Below are positions 23,578 to 35,290 of a DNA stretch of 64,000 nucleotides, in pieces. The notes under the pieces were generated by a model, which was not told where the DNA came from, ran no database searches, and saw only the letters and a program-made list of their open reading frames with translations. The DNA comes from Alisma plantago-aquatica (Eukaryota > Streptophyta > Magnoliopsida > Alismatales > Alismataceae): contig OY856409.1 in NCBI GenBank assembly GCA_963693085.1, positions 237,266,558 through 237,330,557 on the forward strand, written 5' to 3'. A program made the position numbers and the translations under genes. Each line of letters opens with the position of its first letter. Position 1 is the stretch's first letter.

Positions 23578-25554
23578 TGATGACCACCCTTTTTTTGGGG
23601 CAAAAGTGGAAATAGGATTGTCCTAGTCAAAGAAATTGGACTTTGAATTTACACCCAACTAGAAGAGACATCCGCAACTCAATACAAAGTTTTTGTAGTA
23701 GTGTGGGGTCAAAGATAGGGACAAGGAGAATAATAGAATAAGAATGTGAAATATTAGCTTAGTCTAATCTAACCAAAGAACCATTTTGATAGTGTCCTGA
23801 TTAAGGAACAAGTTAATCTAATGGAGAAATGGCTTAAATTTAGAGAAAACCAAAAGCAAGAAATAATAATGAATCGTGAAACACGAATAAAAGAGACTAG
23901 GATTTTGTTTCACCAATCAACCCATCCACAACTATGTAAAACCTTCACTCCTATTTTATATATGTTCTCTAGTAGTTTTGCAAACAGTCATAAGAAAATA
24001 TATGTTCCTTCCTTCCCTCAAGATCTGGGCAGTTATTTTATTTAACAGGGTTTTCTCTCTCTCTCTCGAGTTAATAACAGGAAGATCAAGGAAAAACTAT
24101 ATGACTTTTGTAATAGAAACTCCTCACTTTTATGTATCGTTGTTATCCTATGCTCCAGGTCTAGTTGAAATCATTCTCTCAAACAATATTCATATCAAAC
24201 GCTAGAAGAAGGTAGCTAATCATCAATTGATGGAGTAAAATAAGAGCACATAAACAAAACTTTAAAGAACATATGCCATACAATCGAAAGATGAACAACT
24301 ACATAGATGGGAGGGCATGATGGCTACTCCCAATATAAGTTATAGGTTTTAGCCATGCATGTCTGTAGAAACAAAAAGATTACAACTAGAATAAGTCATG
24401 ATGAAGAAAAGAGGAATAGAAGATCGATAAAAGGGTAGATCGAATGATCAATCTACCAACCTTTCGGCTGATATCTCTATGGTCGACAGTAGTATCACAA
24501 GGACTCCTCCCCATTTCTAGTCTTGGCATGAGACAAGAAGGTCCTTCATATCTGCGGTGATGACAAGGAAGCCATCTAGGAGCAAGGTTGACAGGCTAGA
24601 TTGATAGATCTAGGCAGGTCAACTGGTCTCGTCCTATGGCTCTTGAACTAGAAAATTCTTGGCAGCAACCTCTTGACGCTCTGACTCCAAAGATTCAAGA
24701 TCTCCTATACGGCTGTGCTGGGGGCCCATTTATTGGGTCAAGGATTTCGACCCCTCTCTATCGGTGTCGATCATTTCCTATCAGTCAATGGCTTTTGGAC
24801 CTCTGGTCATTGGGATTGTCAACCTATGGGTTGACAATGGATCTCATCAACAATCTTTATCGATTAACATGTATGTTGATCTCTTCTCATCATTGACAAA
24901 GTTCCTCCTCAAACGAGATCTGTCGATTAAATGATGTTGACCATAAGAGTTGATAGGTTTGTCGAGGTGACTTCCCTGACAATTGTCTTTTGAACGTTGA
25001 TAGTACTATTGACGTGGCTACCATCGATAGTACTATCAATGTGGCTACCATCGAAACAACCCATTGGGATATCGAGGATCCTCTACTCGATAGGTGTGTC
25101 GAGCACTGGCTCGATAGCTTCAGATCAACAAGTCTATCGATTTCAATTGATGGGTTGGGTTATCGATGTTTAATCAATAGAAGTAATATTTGTCTTCTAA
25201 TTTGACTCTCCTTACCTCGACAGATGATTGTTGAGGTTCTTCAATTCATCAGATTGGTGTTCGATGAGTCTATCGAGCTTAAGTTTGAAGTCTTTTGTCA
25301 ATCCTTTTGGTGAAAACTTCTTGTCAACCGATTGATCAACTGTCGGAAGCAAGGTCTTTTTGAACCATTACTCAAACTTCATCGATTTCACTTGATTTGC
25401 ATCTGATTCCTTCAAATATCATCAATACTCAATTAGAACTTATCATTTAAGTGAACTAGAATAAAATGGGTAAAACTAAACATCTAAAACATTATTTCTA
25501 ATGACTTTTATCATGTAAATGGCTATTGAAATTTCACCAAAACTGATGTTATCA
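23578..25554 (-). mobile_element. Athila-1 3' LTR, about 1.98 kb
   Basis: In minus orientation the LTR starts TGATAACATC directly after a GGGGGAGT purine tract (25555-25568) and ends GGTGGTCATCA at 23578. Athila-4's LTR likewise starts TGATAACC and ends CCATCA. The U3 part (24600-25340) is full of TCGATAG/CTATCGA words. A minus-strand CAATAAATGGG near 24730-24742 sits where other copies have a TATA box. Near 24300-24345 is a decayed GGGAGTAGCC block like that of the other Athila LTRs. The element inserted into Tekay-2's 3' LTR; the left flank is ATGGA (23573-23577). Confidence 0.82.
24600..25340 (-). repeat. Athila-1 U3 TCGATAG/CTATCGA word array
   Basis: Many short inverted words, for example TATCGGTGTCGATCA, ATCGATAGTACTATCAA, CTCGATAGGTGTGTCGAG and AAGTCTATCGATTTC. 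They are degenerate and lie upstream of the TATA-like box in LTR sense. Confidence 0.5.
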
Positions 25555-25568
25555 ACTCCCCCAAGCTT
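25555..25568 (-). other. Athila-1 polypurine tract
   Basis: AAGCTTGGGGGAGT on the minus strand, immediately before the LTR start. Just upstream is GCTTGAGGACAAGC, common at this position in plant Ty3/gypsy elements. Confidence 0.8.
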
Positions 25569-26580
25569 AGATTTTAGCTTGTCCTCAAGCTAATGGAATC
25601 ATTATTTCTTTGATCAGTCAAACAAAAATCCAAAAACTACTGAAAACACAAGTTTGTATAATCCTGTTATCAAAAATAATCTTTATCCAAGACGTCATTA
25701 TGTCATCAGTTTCTTTTTTTATTTGTTTAATTGAACCTTATGCTTGTCTCTTGTATATCTGTCACTTTGTCAAAGAAGATTTCACTCTCGTTAAGGTATT
25801 ATGTGGAACAATTATGTAGGCATAAAGGCTTATGGATGTTCCTTTGTTCTTCTGGGTCATTCAAGTACGGGTCCGATTAGATATGTGAGTGATCCCTACG
25901 TTCCAAACTAGATGGTTTTAGAGCAGTGACTGCACATCCTAAGTATCACTACCCCAGATTGCAATACCTTTAAACGAACTCCATTAGAGTGATGTAGTGT
26001 TTGTAGAGGCTAAATAAAATTGACATATCTGCGTTCATGAGCGCAACACTACACCATTTTAATAGCTCTAATTCATGGTATATCTATCAGATTCTTTTTC
26101 ACTCCTTACTCTTATTTGGATAAAATATTCGTAAGAAGATACAAGGTAGCTCTTTCTTTGTTACTATGAAAACATTCATTTGACAAGATATGACTTTATT
26201 AATTATATTCATTTGGTAAGAAGCAATTGATGACATCATAAAAGATAAATGATGTTTTGCTAAGAGGAAAACATAAAAACTGTATAATTAACTAAAAGAT
26301 TTTTTTCTTGAAACATCATATAAAAGGGAATAGTTTAGGAACAAACTAAAATCTTCGTAGAGGGAGTTTTCCATCAACCGAAGCTTCATTTCATAAGCAT
26401 GTTTGAATTGGTAAATAAAAACAAAGAAATTATGAAAAGAAATATGAAAGGAAAAAGAAAGAAGGTGATGTTTGTGATACAGTGGGTACCTAGCTCACGA
26501 CATTAAACCCCCCCAAACTTACAACACACACTATCCACAGAGTGTGAAAAAGAAAGGAAAAGAAAATGTAAACACGTCAG
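25569..26580 (-). other. Athila-1 3' untranslated internal region
   Basis: About 1 kb of AT-rich sequence between the protease-like ORF and the polypurine tract. No gene is seen. A conserved hairpin and G7 tract lies at 26505-26545. Confidence 0.6.
26505..26545 (-). other. Conserved hairpin with G7 tract downstream of the ORF
   Basis: On the minus strand ACACTCTGTGGATAG, then GTGTGTTGTAAGTTT and GGGGGGG. It matches 63346-63383 of Athila-4 closely although the coding regions have diverged strongly. CACACT/AGTGTG can pair. Confidence 0.6.
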
Positions 26581-28710
26581 TTTCTTAGCAAAGGTCCACA
26601 GCAGCCCATGGGGATTCGAGCAACATTAGACCATAATTTCCTCGAAGCCAATTATAATTATCATTATGAGTTTCTTCAATAGCAACATGGAGAACTCCAA
26701 CGGTGTACATCTAGTGTAGAACATAGAAGCCACAATCATTGGATAATAGATGTTGTTGAGGAAATTGATGCCAGAATCGGGTTACCTTCCATCTTTTTGG
26801 TTCCTGAGAAGAATAGTCACTTCCAAATTCTCAGATAACTAGAATAAGTGTCTTAGAACATGCATCAGCAATACTTTCATGTGTACTATAGATTAGCACA
26901 GAATATTTAGAGCCTTCAGGGTCAAAAGAAGAATCAGAACTATTGTAAAGCACTACTTCCCTTTCACGAGTAGAGACAACAAGTAAGGTCCAATGTGCAT
27001 CGTGAAGAATAGGTATAAAGAGATAGCGGGGAATAGACTCCTATAGCCATCAAAGAAGAAGAAGATCTTTTTCACCTGAGTCAGAATTTTGGTAGAGATC
27101 TGTGATAAGATCAGGGTCATCCATATACACATCATCAACATCTTGGCATATAAGAGATTGATATGCCACTGTGAGGCTATGAGATAAACATCCTCATGGT
27201 TGAAGAGTCTCCAGGAGGTCATCTCATAACCAAAAGGTCATATCGACTGAGAACAATGTGATTTCTGCCAAGTTTGGAACACTGCATCAACATCATCAGC
27301 TGAGAGAGAGAAAGTTCGCAACATATATTGCAGTTAAAATTCTCAAAACGTGGTACTATAGTGGAGACTGGGCCATATATTGGAAATGGATCAAGCTCAT
27401 CTAGGAATTTGAGTATATCCACAACTTGTTTAACTTTTGTAGTTGCTGTAATAGAAGCTAGAGGTTCGGTGACAATAGGTGATCGTGTAATTTGCCCTTC
27501 TTATGGTTCCTCTTTCTATATGATATCTCGAAAGCCTCCTTCTCAGGTCAAGGAATACGTGGATAAGGATCCCTTAGATTTCCTGGCAGTTCAGGGTCCT
27601 GAAAGAAGTGCTTTTCGTGGATGACCTCCATAGTGTAGGGTCCACGAAGAGGTGTGAATCCATTGGGATCCAGAATAGAAATATGATTTTCACGATTGAG
27701 GGCTTCCATGACCCAGAGAATGATGAAAGAACTATCATTGTGTGCAGGATTATGCTGGAAAGTTAAGGGTGCACTCACATAACTTGTATAGTTAGGTTGA
27801 TAATATCTAACTTCACAGACAACACATTGAAGTCGGATTGAGACATGAGGAAGCTTTTCAGCATTGCAATCTCGAAATCACATATCAGAACTTATCATCA
27901 TTTCAACACAGGTGTTGAACGGAGTAATTTGATGTTTGTTTAAATCAGCAACACAAAGGAACCACAATCCTCTAAAATGAAAATGTAACAAGATAACTCT
28001 TATTTTCTTAAAGTCAATCTTTGCCTGCAAAGTCAAAACTACTTGAGCCTTCAAATGATTCTTGAATAAGTAGCTAGCTAAGGAAGGATTTGAATTATAG
28101 TATGGCTATCACTAGGCATGATGTCCTCTAGAGTAGTTTATGTAAGGACAGTGAACATTCATCTGGTAACTTTGACGGGATTGTGAAAAACATTCCAAAA
28201 ATCATCCCGTGATAGGGTTATGGAGCCGTTGTTATAGACAATATGGCTACCATCATGTTGGTCATCAAGTATGTCTTGTAGGACAAAGATGTCTCTAATC
28301 GACATTCCCTTCAAGCAATCTGGATCAAGTCCACTCATTTTTAGAGGAAGCTGAGGTGGAAGTGGCAAAAGAGGTTCCAGAAAGATTGGTTCAGAAAGAT
28401 GAGGAGGTGTTGCTAATAAAACAATAGAGATATCACCATTATTGTCATCATAAGAAACCTCTTCATTGTCTATAGGACTCATAGCATCATCATCGAGGTC
28501 TATATGTGTTGTATATACCCCAACAAGTATGTCTTCTTCTACATGTAGACTTAGCAGAGAGCGTATTAGGCTCATATTGAGAAGTGCTTCATCAAGTTTC
28601 CCTTTTAAAAATATTTGTGGATGATGGCAGAGAAGGAGGAGGAATATTTTCTGATGGATGATCTTCATAAGGGATGATGATAGGTGTTGTATCATAAAGA
28701 GGTAGACCAT
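26580..28710 (-). pseudogene. Athila-1 env-position polyprotein, C-terminal part with two ULP1/C48-like domains
   Basis: Minus-strand decayed frames align with 61400-63300 of Athila-4. The longest open piece is 28764-28159, whose first codons lie in the Athila-2 LTR. It holds an acidic region, LPPQLPLKM and MSIRDIFVLQDILDD. The first protease-like domain is near 28000-27550, with GLW where the catalytic HW would be and NDSSF where NDCGF would be. The second is near 27060-26600 with AHW, LYNSSDS, FPQQ and NDCGFYV at about 26720-26741, so its His, Gln and Cys survive. A TAG follows shortly after. C48 enzymes cleave SUMO- or ubiquitin-like tags; activity here is only inferred. The gene is split by Athila-2 and continues at 37616. 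Confidence 0.78.
28706..28710. repeat. Athila-2 target-site duplication, left
   Basis: ACCAT, identical to 37616-37620. Confidence 0.85.
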
Positions 28711-28974
28711 TGATGAATCCTCCAAATTCATCCAGTCACCATTTCTAGGAATTTTGTGCCTCATATCAACTGATCAACCCTTGTTTTGGCTTACTCTGGG
28801 TGTGTCCTCAGTTTCATGAAAATAATGCTCTAATAGCTCTAATTACCAGTTTATTTGATCTTATCCTCCTTTACTCACTTTCCTTCTTCTCTGTAGATCA
28901 TTCTCATCCATCTGATAACATATCTACATCTCCTCACGGTTTGGCCATCCATCTGATTTTACCCTTCATCTGGT

Positions 28975-29470
28975 CTCAAGACCGTGTGAGGTCACACAGT
29001 CTCAAGACCGTGTGAAGCCTCACGGTCTCAAGACCATTTGGACATCGAGGTACAAGACCGGTTGGCAAGAGATTGTTTAGATGGGTAGATCAACAAAAGA
29101 TTGTTTGGATGAAGAGACCGTGAGGCACGATCGATCAGAGTAAGACCTTTTGGAGTAGAGACTGTTTGGAGCCAAGACCGTTTGGAGCCAAGACCGTTTG
29201 GGGCCAAGACCATTTGGACCCTAGACCGTTTGGACCCAAGACTATTTGGAATAGAGACCGTTTGGACCCAAGACCGTTTGGATCCAAGACCATTTGGAAA
29301 TGAAGGCCGTTTGGATCCCGAAACTGTTAAGACTCCAGACCGGTTGGACAACAAGACCGTTTTGATGAAGACTGATTGCCAAGACCGTTTGGACCCAAGA
29401 CCATTTGGAGCCAAGACCATTTGGATCCAAGACGGTTTGGAGCCAAGACCATTGGGATCCAAGTCCGTTT
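28975..29470 (+). repeat. U3 tandem array of Athila-2 5' LTR, 16-bp unit
   Basis: It opens with three GGTCTCAAGACCGTGTGA-like palindromes. About 18 or more imperfect copies of a 16-bp unit (AAGACCGTTTGGAGCC and variants) follow up to 40 bases before the TATA box. The core GGTC-GACC is shared with Athila-4. Confidence 0.85.
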
Positions 29471-29512
29471 GAAGTATTCTCACATCAAAAATGTGAAGAC
29501 CCCATCCAAGCC

Positions 29513-29520
29513 TATAAATA
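29513..29520 (+). promoter_or_regulatory. TATA box of Athila-2 5' LTR
   Basis: CCTATAAATAGG context. Identical boxes occur at 36232, 47379 and 50178. Confidence 0.8.
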
Positions 29521-29815
29521 GGACCAGTAGGGTCTTCATTTGGGCATCAGATCCAGGAGGCTGCAAGGATGTCCCATTGCTACCTCATCTCCACCAAAAT
29601 CTGCCTGGCCCTACTCGTACATATCCAGAGGTGCACACGAAGATCAAGGCAGCAAGAAACAGACTTCATCGACCAATTCAGAGCAGTCCTGAAGACTGGG
29701 GCGATCTACACCAGGCTGTCACAGATCTACTCTTCTTCTCTGATGATGCTTGTTCTATCTTTCTTTTCTATCTTTATTGCTCCATCTATGAGGAGCGAGT
29801 AGTGTAATTCACTGG

Positions 29816-29840
29816 GGTGTGGGGACTAGCCCCGATACCC
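29816..29840 (+). other. Conserved GC stem-loop in LTR R region
   Basis: GGTGTGGGG, loop ACTAG, then CCCCGATACC. It is preceded by AGCGAGTAGT and followed by CATGCTTT, and is repeated at 36535, 47864 and 50509 with small changes. Confidence 0.6.
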
Positions 29841-30080
29841 ATGCTTTGTAATCTGTACCTAAACATGTTATCTTTCTGATTCAATGCTAATTGTTTCATT
29901 GCATGCTCGAATGTTGGCCACTTTCTTGCATGATCTATTGTCTTTTGTTGTGGATTGTCTACGTCTACTCTTGAGATTCGATTACTGATTTAGCGTTGGT
30001 TATTAATGTGTGTATCCACCACACATATGTTTCACTATCTAGGAATGCCTTTCAAGGAGTGGAGTAAACTCACCTCCATC

Positions 30081-30131
30081 ATTGTACTTTCATACTATGA
30101 AGTGGAATCAGTTGATGTATGAAAGTACAAT
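30081..30131 (+). other. 15-bp hairpin with compensatory changes, copy 1
   Basis: Arms ATTGTACTTTCATAC (30081-30095) and GTATGAAAGTACAAT (30117-30131) pair perfectly around a 21-base loop. Compare 36800-36850 and 50794-50844. Confidence 0.75.
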
Positions 30132-30901
30132 CTTGATAGGTCGAGGAACACACTCTGTGAAGGGAGTGATGCAAAGTAAGTTACCATTCATTCAGGGATG
30201 GCTGGCATTGCAACACTCCCATGTTTCTTGTAGCTATTCCATCAAAAGAGGGATAGTCTATAAGGATACTAATCGAATTGATAATATCACTTGCTTGTTA
30301 GTCTTTCGATGCACGTTTCACGAGGTTGAGTAAGACCTCCCTTTGGAGGGCACATATCTCCATTGACATGCAGATATGTACCAGATGGGAGCTACTCAAC
30401 ATGTGAAGGATGTGTGTAATTCTCCTTGTCCAAGAGGGCATCAACTTTGCACAACATCCATGTATCTTGCTTGCAGGTCTTGCTATGTTGGTACATGTAC
30501 AATGCATGTGTAGTGGTGATGAATATCCGCATCACCCCAGTGATCCATCATCATCTGATAATCTTAGATTTCAAACTTTAATTAGATTTCATACTTGCCT
30601 TTATTTTTGCATGCCCTAGATTAGTTTAGATTAATCCTATCAATCTCTTGGTTGTAAATGATTAACTTAGATCGAGACAAAATGATACAAAGACATCCAG
30701 ATTCTTCACATTGTCCTTTGGGTTCGATCCTAAATATGTACTATGATAAGGCTTCCACACTCTTGTGGGGTTGGAGCATTTATCTAGCACCAGTTGTAGG
30801 TAAACCTAGAGAGAACATCAACTCCCTAGGGTTTTTGGTGCGCATTAGGACTTCCATCGGAAGATCAATCTTTTGGTGTAAATCCTAGCTCCATCAAAAT
30901 A

Positions 30902-30919
30902 TGGTTCCATTGTCGGGGA
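30902..30919 (+). other. Athila-2 primer-binding site, degraded
   Basis: TGGTTCCATTGTCGGGGA. It differs at four positions from the tRNA-Asp-type site TGGCGCCGTTGCCGGGGA that is intact in Athila-3. Confidence 0.7.
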
Positions 30920-31124
30920 CAACGTTGTAAGAATCGTCTTTGTCTAATTTCGTATCAACCTAAGTTTCTCTAGGGTTTTTCATTTTCTTTTCAAAGATCT
31001 AAAAAAAAAGTGAAAACATTGATCTCAAAAGTTAAAGTTTTTATTACATACTCTCTTGAATTTGAAGTGATTGGTCAAGCTTGATAAACACTTTCTTTGA
31101 TTACAGGTACCAATTCTCTTCAAA

Positions 31125-32477
31125 ATGAAGCAGTCAATGCCACCAACCATTAGATGTCAATTATGTGGTGACTACTCCCATTCATCAATCAACTGCTTCA
31201 ACACTCCTCCTCACTACGTGAATGCACTACGTCAAGTAATCACAAATCGTATAGTTGGGAAACTCAAGGCAGCCCCTTCACATGACTATGGATATAATGC
31301 AAGTTATAATCCATATCCTCCTGGAAGCTACTACGAAGAGCCCAATTATGATGGATTTCAAGGCGTAGATTACAATGTAGAAGGAAATGTGGACTGCAAT
31401 GCAAATCAATACTACGATGGGGAGAGATACTATCAGCATCAACCCAACGGGTACAGTGAAGAGCCCTACTATGAAGATCAATACACATTAATAGAAGAAG
31501 TACATGCTCTATAGAAGTTGGTGGCTCAACAACTAGATGATCAGACAACCACAAATGAGAAGTTGATAGCTGAGCTCGGTCAACTTATGCAACTTGTCCA
31601 TGCTTCTAAGCAACATGAAGAACAGTCACCAATTCCCCTTGAGCGCATTCTGCATCCGCATATTGCAATCGATTATGATGATGATTATGATATCATGTTG
31701 GAGGTGCCTTCCAATGATCTTCTAGAAGCAGTGCAGGGAGAGGAATCATCCTCAGAGCAAATGATTGAACCCGAAGATGATTTCTCCACATTATCACAAG
31801 AAAAAGAATCATTCTCTGAGCCAAGGTCCGACTCAGAAAATGATTCCTGCACTATTGCCTTAGATGAAAAATTGATTGGCCAATATGAAGTTTTTCTACA
31901 GTCGGGATATCAATTGGGGATAAATTTTGGTATTTACCCATCTTCTTCCCATACAGACCCAGATCCAACCATACAAATTGAGGAGCAATCAGCAATGATT
32001 GACTCCCTATACAACAAATATTCTTCAACTTCAGTTGTCTTGTTGATGAATTCCAATGAAGAAGGGTCTATGTTACAAGAACTCTACACTCCTTCACAGT
32101 CAGACTCAAATGAATATGTGAATGATTCAGATAAGGAGATGTCTTTTATGCAAGAAACTCAAATGTCTCCATTACTGGAACAAGATCTGATTTGTCCTTA
32201 TGAAGAAATTTCTGATCATTCGACTAATTTAGGAACAGACTTTGAGGATGGGACTAATCAAGATCTTGATTCAGATGTGGACCATACCACTCTCACTGAC
32301 CTCGATGATGATGAAAAAGAATCATGGGAGGATGATGGATCCCAATACGATGACTTTATGACCAATCCTTTCCATGAAATGATGTTACCAGAGCTGCCAT
32401 CCCTACAAGAGTTCAGACAGAGCCAGTTCTCAAACAAGAGTATGTTCTTTCCATTGAATCTCCTTCTAGTCACTTGA
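31125..32477 (+). pseudogene. Athila-2 gag-tail-like protein: zinc knuckle plus acidic domain, one in-frame TAG
   Basis: One reading frame of ~450 codons interrupted by a single TAG at 31512-31514; the same frame stays open on both sides. The N-terminus holds a CX2CX4HX4C zinc knuckle (CQLCGDYSHSSINC, residues ~11-24). A Tyr/Asn/Gly-rich stretch (~50-125) and a Gln/Leu-rich helical segment follow, similar in order to the gag tail of Athila-4. The rest (32477 side) is strongly acidic and Ser-rich. There is no capsid domain. A role in binding or packaging element RNA is plausible for the knuckle; the acidic part has no family I recognise. The TAG is consistent with a CAG codon decayed by C-to-T. 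Confidence 0.7.
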
Positions 32478-33480
32478 ACGAGTTGATGGTGTACTATGAA
32501 GAGAAACACGAACCATCTCTTGATTTTGGAATGGAATACAATATTTCTGTAGACCCTTGTAATGACAAGGAGGACCTTTAGGAAGACATCGAGCCACAAA
32601 ATAATCTTCTTATGGCCACCCTCCCCTACAGAGAAGCTCCTCCCGAGCTACCAAATATATAGGAGACTTACATATCTCCATTACCTGAACAAGGTTTCAT
32701 TCTTCCCATAGCAACTTCTCTTGAATACTTAAAGAACTGGAGGTGTTCTATGAGGAAGAACTGGAACAACAGCTTGACTCAGGAATGGAGTATATTGGTC
32801 TCAATATAAAAAAAAATAGATTTATGGGAGGATTCTAGTCCACAAAATGATATTCCATGGGCTAACCCTTCCCATGAAGAGACGTCACTAGATCCTCTAC
32901 CTTAGGTTTTCTTGATTCCTTTATCCGAACAAGAGTTCGTTCTACCTATTGAATCTCCCTCTAGTTATTTAGACAAATTAAGAGTGCACAACAAAGAAAA
33001 TTTTGAACAACACCTTAACTTTGGAATGAAATATGTTGCTCCTATTGACCCCAACATTGATAATGATAACCCTCCGGATGACACATGGCATCAAAATGAT
33101 GATCATCGAAACAATCCCCCTGATGAAGAAATGTCACCCTGACTACCACACCCTACACAAGAAAAACCGAGTGATGAAATGAAGCCCAAACCAGATCCGC
33201 CACCTGATCCGGGACAAGAAGAAGTTTAAGTGGCTGAACCTCTATCAACTTCTCTGGATCATGAAGAAGGAAACTTGACTCTGAACTTCGAGGGTGAGCC
33301 ACAACTGGAGAACACAAATAGGCATGACTTTGAATATTTGCCTATTCCTCGAGTTTCAACTGCATATATTCCACCTCCCCCGCTGATGGAGGAAGGTCTT
33401 TGGATTCTTATGGATGGACAAAGAGGTGAAAGAAATGTGCATCCGAGTCATCCAGAAAACATGTTCGAGTCGCCATGACC
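32420..33480 (+). pseudogene. Athila-2 acidic repeat region, about three 65-75-residue repeats, frameshifted
   Basis: Continuation of the same protein in shifted frames. Three imperfect repeats occur near 32430-32610, 32680-32870 and 32905-33140. Each has a PLPEQ-like start, an ESPSSYL motif, an acidic YEE/NKE segment, a hydrophobic FGMEY motif and an Asp/Asn/Pro-rich end. 33230-33478 is an open acidic tail with PIPRVSTAYIPPPPLMEEG. Stops at several points show decay. I do not recognise the fold. Confidence 0.6.
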
Positions 33481-33600
33481 ACCCGGTCAATAGGTGGTCT
33501 GTGCCACTTCATCGCTCTCAGTTCCGACCATCATGAAACATCTTCGCCAGACCTTCTTTCAATTATGAGGACCTCCGAGTTAATACTACACATCTCTTCC

Positions 33601-33661
33601 CCTCCATCTCAAACCCAACATTTGCCCAGATACGAACAAACTCATAAGTTTGAGGTGGAGG
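33601..33661 (+). other. Post-ORF hairpin with purine-rich right arm
   Basis: CCTCCATCTCAAAC (33601-33614) pairs with GTTTGAGGTGGAGG (33648-33661), one wobble. CATAAGTTTGAGG overlaps the right arm. The position and TAAGTT-purine layout match the hairpins at 63311 and 26505. Confidence 0.55.
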
Positions 33662-35149
33662 GTGGGTGGTATGTTTCTCACTCCACCCTTTATCTTTATT
33701 GCTTTCTATTTTTCCATTCTAGATTCTCTTTCATAAATTTTCCGCATTTTCTGTAATTTTGTAGTCTTCTTAAAATAAGGCCTTTATCTAGTTGGCTTTT
33801 ACTTTTCGAATCTGTGTTCATCACCTCTTTTCGTTGCAAATTCACGAGAAAAGAATGCTTAAAACTAGCCGATAAATGATTTCATCTTGTATAGTCTGTG
33901 AATCCTAATGGCATATCCTTAATAGAAAAAAATGATGATAAGCTCCAATAAGACTAATATAGATCAAATGCATCACACCTCTCACTGATTAATGGATCAG
34001 TTGTATGGAATTCTCATTTGAAGTTTTATCATGTCACTTTTTGAGCATAGTGTGATGAAGAAAAGGAAATTATCATATGGAATCACTAAGCAAACTGCAT
34101 TATGATCCGAACTCTCTTCTACACTTCTTCCTTCATCTCCATACCTCTCCGCTCACCAACCATGCCAAAGCTTTAAGTTCGGTGTGGCATGCCACATTCT
34201 TTTCTAGTGAAAACTAGAACATTGTTGAATTCTAAGTTTGGAGTGATACACCACACCTCTTTTTCTATAATTGTTTCCTCCATACCCCTCAGTACATAAC
34301 ATGGGAATATCACGTTCTCATTTTGTTAAAAAAGTATACGATGATGATTGTGCACATACCAAGGTTGAGGAAAAATCTACCCCAATTCCAATAAGAGGCC
34401 CGACAACCCAAATATACAAAAATCCAAAAATACTCTTTCTCCTAAGCCAAGTGAGAATGAATAAAAGCCAGACTATGAATAAAAGCATGAGTGTTGTGCC
34501 CTGAATAAGGATAACCGACAAAGGTCTTGCCCAACTGGTACATTAGATGCCCTCACAAAGGCAGATCTATCGAGACCGGTAGTGAGACCCTAAGGCTCCA
34601 AAAATAACCCCTTACCTCCTCTCAAAGAGGTAAGTTAGCCAAAAGCCTTAAGCCAACCTATACACACTTCTGAATTACCTTTAAAAAAAAATTGGGTGCA
34701 AGGCTAAGTCAACCAGAGTTGTGCACAAAACACTCAAAGTATATTGATGAATCCACCAATAATAAGAATCTTGAATCGATTAGAGGAGAAACTCTTATCT
34801 TTTGATCACACCCCTATTCTTTCCTTTTTCAACCTACTTGCACCACAATTGCCTCCATTTCAACCATTCTCTTGAAAACACCAGCGATGGATCATATACA
34901 TGTTTGATTGATTCTACATGTCTTTTCAAAATCACATAAAACTTTTAAACATGACTGATACAACAGAGAGTGAGAAGGAAATACTTCAGTAAAGTGAACT
35001 CAGAAATGAGGATATCATAAAATGTATTTCGTGATCTAAGGAAGCCTTGATACTGTATCAATTTGAGCCATGAACAAAATTATGATATGACACAAGGATG
35101 AGGCAATCACGAGACAAACGATTTCATTGGTGATTATTTTAAGTTTTTA

Positions 35150-35290
35150 ATTCCTCGAGATGAGCAACGCTTAAGTTTGGTGTGGGTGATGAATCCTCCA
35201 GATTCATCCCCAATCACCAATTCAAAGGATTTCTGAGGTTTCTGCCCTAATTTTGTTTTGCTTCATTTTTTTCTCAGTTTCATGAAAATT
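35150..35290 (+). repeat. Duplicate of the tract-LTR start junction
   Basis: CTTAAGTTTGGTGTGGG, then TGATGAATCCTCCAGATTC and about 100 bases resembling the LTR start, ending in CAGTTTCATGAAAAT. The functional copy is at 35370-35510. Flanking GATGAGGCAATCACGAGAC / GATGAGGAAATTACGAGAC is duplicated too. Confidence 0.65.

Larger units (their letters stand above)
28711..30896 (+). repeat. Athila-2 5' LTR
   Basis: 2186 bp. Contents in order: U3 with a tandem array (28975-29470), TATA box 29513-29520, a conserved GC stem-loop block (29816-29840), a 15-bp covarying hairpin (30081-30131), and U5 to CCATCA. Confidence 0.9.

Noticed and set aside
24636..25205. Short plus-strand frames with hydrophobic residues.
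   Set aside because: They lie antisense within the Athila-1 LTR U3 array; no start context or homology.
28975..29470. CRISPR-like array because of regularly spaced palindromic units.
   Set aside because: Units are tandem without unique spacers, sit in an LTR promoter, and the DNA is from a plant.
29028..29483. A 151-codon minus-strand frame of LGSKRSWVQTV repeats (and its counterpart at 35791-36285).
   Set aside because: It is the Athila-2 U3 array (16-bp unit) read on the reverse strand; it has no start context or homology and is disrupted between the two LTRs.
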